The position numbers were made by a program, and so were the translations under genes. Below the pieces are notes generated by a model. The model saw only the letters and a program-made list of their open reading frames with translations, had not been told where the DNA came from and searched no databases. A stretch of 32,688 nucleotides of DNA from positions 1 through 32,688 of the forward strand of contig CANFBG010000010.1 of the NCBI GenBank assembly GCA_947444785.1. Direction: 5' to 3'. This document shows positions 31,006-32,688 of this stretch, one piece after another (position 1 is the first letter of the stretch; each line of letters begins with the position of its first letter). Source of the stretch: Microbacteriaceae bacterium. Its GTDB lineage: Bacteria > Actinomycetota > Actinomycetes > Actinomycetales > Microbacteriaceae.

Positions 31006-32193
31006 ATGACGCGCGAGGCAGGGCTTGCCGCGCTCGCGGCGTTCGTTCCGCGGGCCGGGCACGACTATGCATCCCTCAGGAACTACGACCGCGGGCCGGG
31101 CGCTGACAGCAATGTCTCGGGACTGTCGCCGTATCTTCGGCATCGCCTCGTCACCGAGCGCGAGGTCGTCGGCGCCGTGCTGGCCGAGCATTCGTTGGCC
31201 GCGGCGGGCAAGTTCGTGCAGGAGGTGTTCTGGCGCACCTACTGGAAGGGCTGGCTCGAGCTGCGCCCCGCCGTGTTCTCCCGTTATGCGCGATCGCTGT
31301 CGGAGCTGCTGCCCTCGGTCGGCGCCGACTACGACGCGGCCTGCCGGGGGGAGACCGGCATCGACTGCTTCGACGCCTGGGTCGCGGAGCTGACATCAAC
31401 GGGTTACCTGCACAATCACAGCCGGATGGACTTCGCCAGCATCTGGATCTTCACCCTCGGCCTTGACTGGCAGCTGGGCGCCGACTTCTTCTACCGGCAC
31501 CTGCTCGACGGCGATCCCGCGTCGAACACCCTGTCGTGGCGCTGGGTGGCCGGCCTGCAGACCGTTGGCAAGACCTACCTCACCGACGCGGAGAACATCG
31601 CCCGGTGCACCGGGGGGCGCTTTCGGCCCACCGGCTTGGCCCGCGTTGCGCCGGCGGTCATCGAGGACGGCGTTCCCGCCCCAGGCGCCCTGCCGCACTT
31701 CATCGTGCGGGTCTCGGGCAACTCCCCGGCCACCGGACTGCTGCTGCACGAGGAGGACCTCAACCCCGAGAGCCTCGAGCTCGCCGGCATCGACATCGAC
31801 CAGGTGGCAGGCTGCGCGAGCGTGTCCGGCCGCTCCCCGTTTGCCGTCGGCCCTCTCGTCAGCGGCTTCACCGAGCGGGCGGTGACGGATGGGCTCCGCC
31901 GGGCATCGGCCCATTTCGACGCTCCCCACACGGTTCTCGACGGGCTCACCGCTCAGGCCGTCATCGACTGGGCGGCGGCGAACTCGCTCGCCCGCATCGT
32001 GACGAGCTTCGCCCCGATCGGTCCCGTTCGCAGCCTGTTGGACTCGCTCGCGCCGGCCCTTGCCGCGGCGGGGATCGAGCTCGTCGAGCTCGGCCGGAGC
32101 TGGGACCTCAACGCGTGGCCGCACGCCGGCAAGGGGTTCTTCCCGTTCCGGGAGAAGATCCCCGCGCTGGTAAAAACCCAGTACCTGCCGTGA
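31006..32193 (+). CDS. Photolyase/cryptochrome-like FAD-binding protein with rearranged domain order
   Basis: A 395-residue protein. The FAD-binding photolyase domain is at the N-terminus: RNYDRGPGADSNVSGLSPYLRH, EVFWRTYWKGWLELRP, GYLHNHSRMDFASIWIF (HNH at 136-138) and LLDGDPASNTLSWRWVAGLQ. In ordinary photolyases this domain follows the antenna domain. Here the C-terminal part (about 300-395; AAQ-less stretch VIDWAAANSLARIVTSFAPIG and WPHAGKGFFPFREKIPAL) looks like part of the alpha/beta photolyase domain, moved to the end. Proteins of this layout occur in other bacteria but are poorly studied. DNA repair or light sensing is possible; neither is shown. It follows the MOSC gene directly. Confidence 0.8.
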   Translation: MTREAGLAALAAFVPRAGHDYASLRNYDRGPGADSNVSGLSPYLRHRLVTEREVVGAVLAEHSLAAAGKFVQEVFWRTYWKGWLELRPAVFSRYARSLSELLPSVGADYDAACRGETGIDCFDAWVAELTSTGYLHNHSRMDFASIWIFTLGLDWQLGADFFYRHLLDGDPASNTLSWRWVAGLQTVGKTYLTDAENIARCTGGRFRPTGLARVAPAVIEDGVPAPGALPHFIVRVSGNSPATGLLLHEEDLNPESLELAGIDIDQVAGCASVSGRSPFAVGPLVSGFTERAVTDGLRRASAHFDAPHTVLDGLTAQAVIDWAAANSLARIVTSFAPIGPVRSLLDSLAPALAAAGIELVELGRSWDLNAWPHAGKGFFPFREKIPALVKTQYLP

Positions 32194-32232
32194 TCATTCG
32201 CCGCACGATGGCGTAGCCCAGCTTCAGCGAAC

Positions 32233-32238
32233 TAGGCT
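32233..32238 (+). promoter_or_regulatory. -10 box for leaderless LysR gene
   Basis: TAGGCT is followed by GACCCGC and then the ATG at 32246 (7-nt gap). It is the same hexamer as at the MBL-fold gene. No -35 consensus was seen. Confidence 0.55.
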
Positions 32239-32245
32239 GACCCGC

Positions 32246-32688
32246 ATGGATATCGCGCGTCTTAACCTGCTGCGGGAACTCGCCGAGCGCGGCAGCATCG
32301 CCGAGGTCGCCAAGGCCACGCACCGCACCGCGTCGGGCATCTCGCAGCAGTTGCGCAAGCTCGAGGCGGAGGCGGGGCTTCCCCTGACAGAGAAGGTGGG
32401 CCGGGGCCTCGCACTGACGGATGCGGGACGCGCGCTTGCCCGAAGCGCCGCGGATGTGGCCCAGGCTCTGGAGCGTGCCGAGGCCGTCTGGCATGAGTTC
32501 CGCAACGATCCGACGGGCACGGTCTCGGTGGCCACATTCCCCACCGGCGGGCAGATGCTCCTGCCGGGCCTGCTCAAGCGCGTGGCCCAGATCGGCGGGC
32601 TGAGCGTCAACTGCTCCGACCAGGACCCGGAGTCGCAGAACTTCGCCTCGCTCACGGCAGACTTCGACATCGTGCTGGGCCACACCTC
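32246..32688 (+). CDS. LysR-family transcriptional regulator, 5' part
   Basis: The first 147 residues of a LysR regulator; the gene runs off the window. The N-terminal winged helix is complete: LNLLRELAERGSIAEVAKA, then SGISQQLRKLEAEAGLPL and LALTDAGRAL. The LysR substrate-binding domain begins near residue 90 (TGTVSVATFPTGGQMLLPGL). The ATG follows a -10 box by 7 nt. It lies 52 nt after the photolyase-like gene and could regulate it or genes beyond the window; the ligand is unknown. Confidence 0.9.
   Translation, partial: MDIARLNLLRELAERGSIAEVAKATHRTASGISQQLRKLEAEAGLPLTEKVGRGLALTDAGRALARSAADVAQALERAEAVWHEFRNDPTGTVSVATFPTGGQMLLPGLLKRVAQIGGLSVNCSDQDPESQNFASLTADFDIVLGHT

Overview
The window is dense, high-GC, non-mobile chromosome of an actinobacterium, most likely a member of the Microbacteriaceae. 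The evidence is the C-ending codon use, the inositol gene order (iolC, a Cgl0158-type aldolase, iolA, iolB, iolD, as in Corynebacterium), the murA-plsC-gpsA-ddl, DUF3515/thiL and rsmD/recG/coaD neighbourhoods, an F420 cofactor gene set, and many start codons placed 6-8 nt after a TANNNT -10 box (leaderless transcripts). No phage, plasmid or transposon gene was seen.

Layout. 1-6161: myo-inositol catabolism (iolC 3' end, aldolase, iolA, iolB, iolD) plus a tautomerase, followed by a convergent GntR/UTRA regulator (6180-6941) that may control it. 7070-9528: an SGNH hydrolase, a metallo-hydrolase and a diacylglycerol kinase-like lipid kinase. 9593-10197: tRNA-Glu(CTC) with a strong terminator, a 58-bp second copy of the tRNA tail plus terminator, a long palindromic element, and a yybP-ykoY-type (Mn2+) riboswitch feeding terC. 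11197-13418: a leucine-rich leader peptide with an attenuator-like stem in front of leuCD. 13467-18361: a cell-envelope run, murA-plsC-gpsA-ddl, ending with an alkyladenine glycosylase. 18358-24190: DUF3515 lipoprotein / thiL (divergent), rsmD / recG (divergent, with three 17-bp repeats between) and an MFS transporter. 24266-26445: an ABC-F protein and coaD. 26455-30258: F420 genes (a G6PDH-like F420 oxidoreductase, cofE with an unusual C-terminal domain, cofC, and convergent cofD). 30343-32688: a MOSC protein, a rearranged photolyase-like FAD protein and the start of a LysR regulator.

How they work together. IolC phosphorylates the ring-opened inositol product, the barrel protein probably cleaves it, and IolA converts malonate semialdehyde to acetyl-CoA; IolD and IolB act before IolC. 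CofC, CofD and CofE build F420 from F0, and the adjacent G6PDH-like enzyme is a likely user of it. The terC riboswitch suggests manganese efflux. LeuC and LeuD form isopropylmalate isomerase, and their leader suggests control by leucyl-tRNA supply.

The points most worth a second look are the leuCD leader, the CofE fusion, the duplicated tRNA-tail/palindrome region, the DUF3515/thiL promoter in which two opposite -10 boxes share a TA step, and the repeated use of CTAG as overlapping stop codons of convergent genes.
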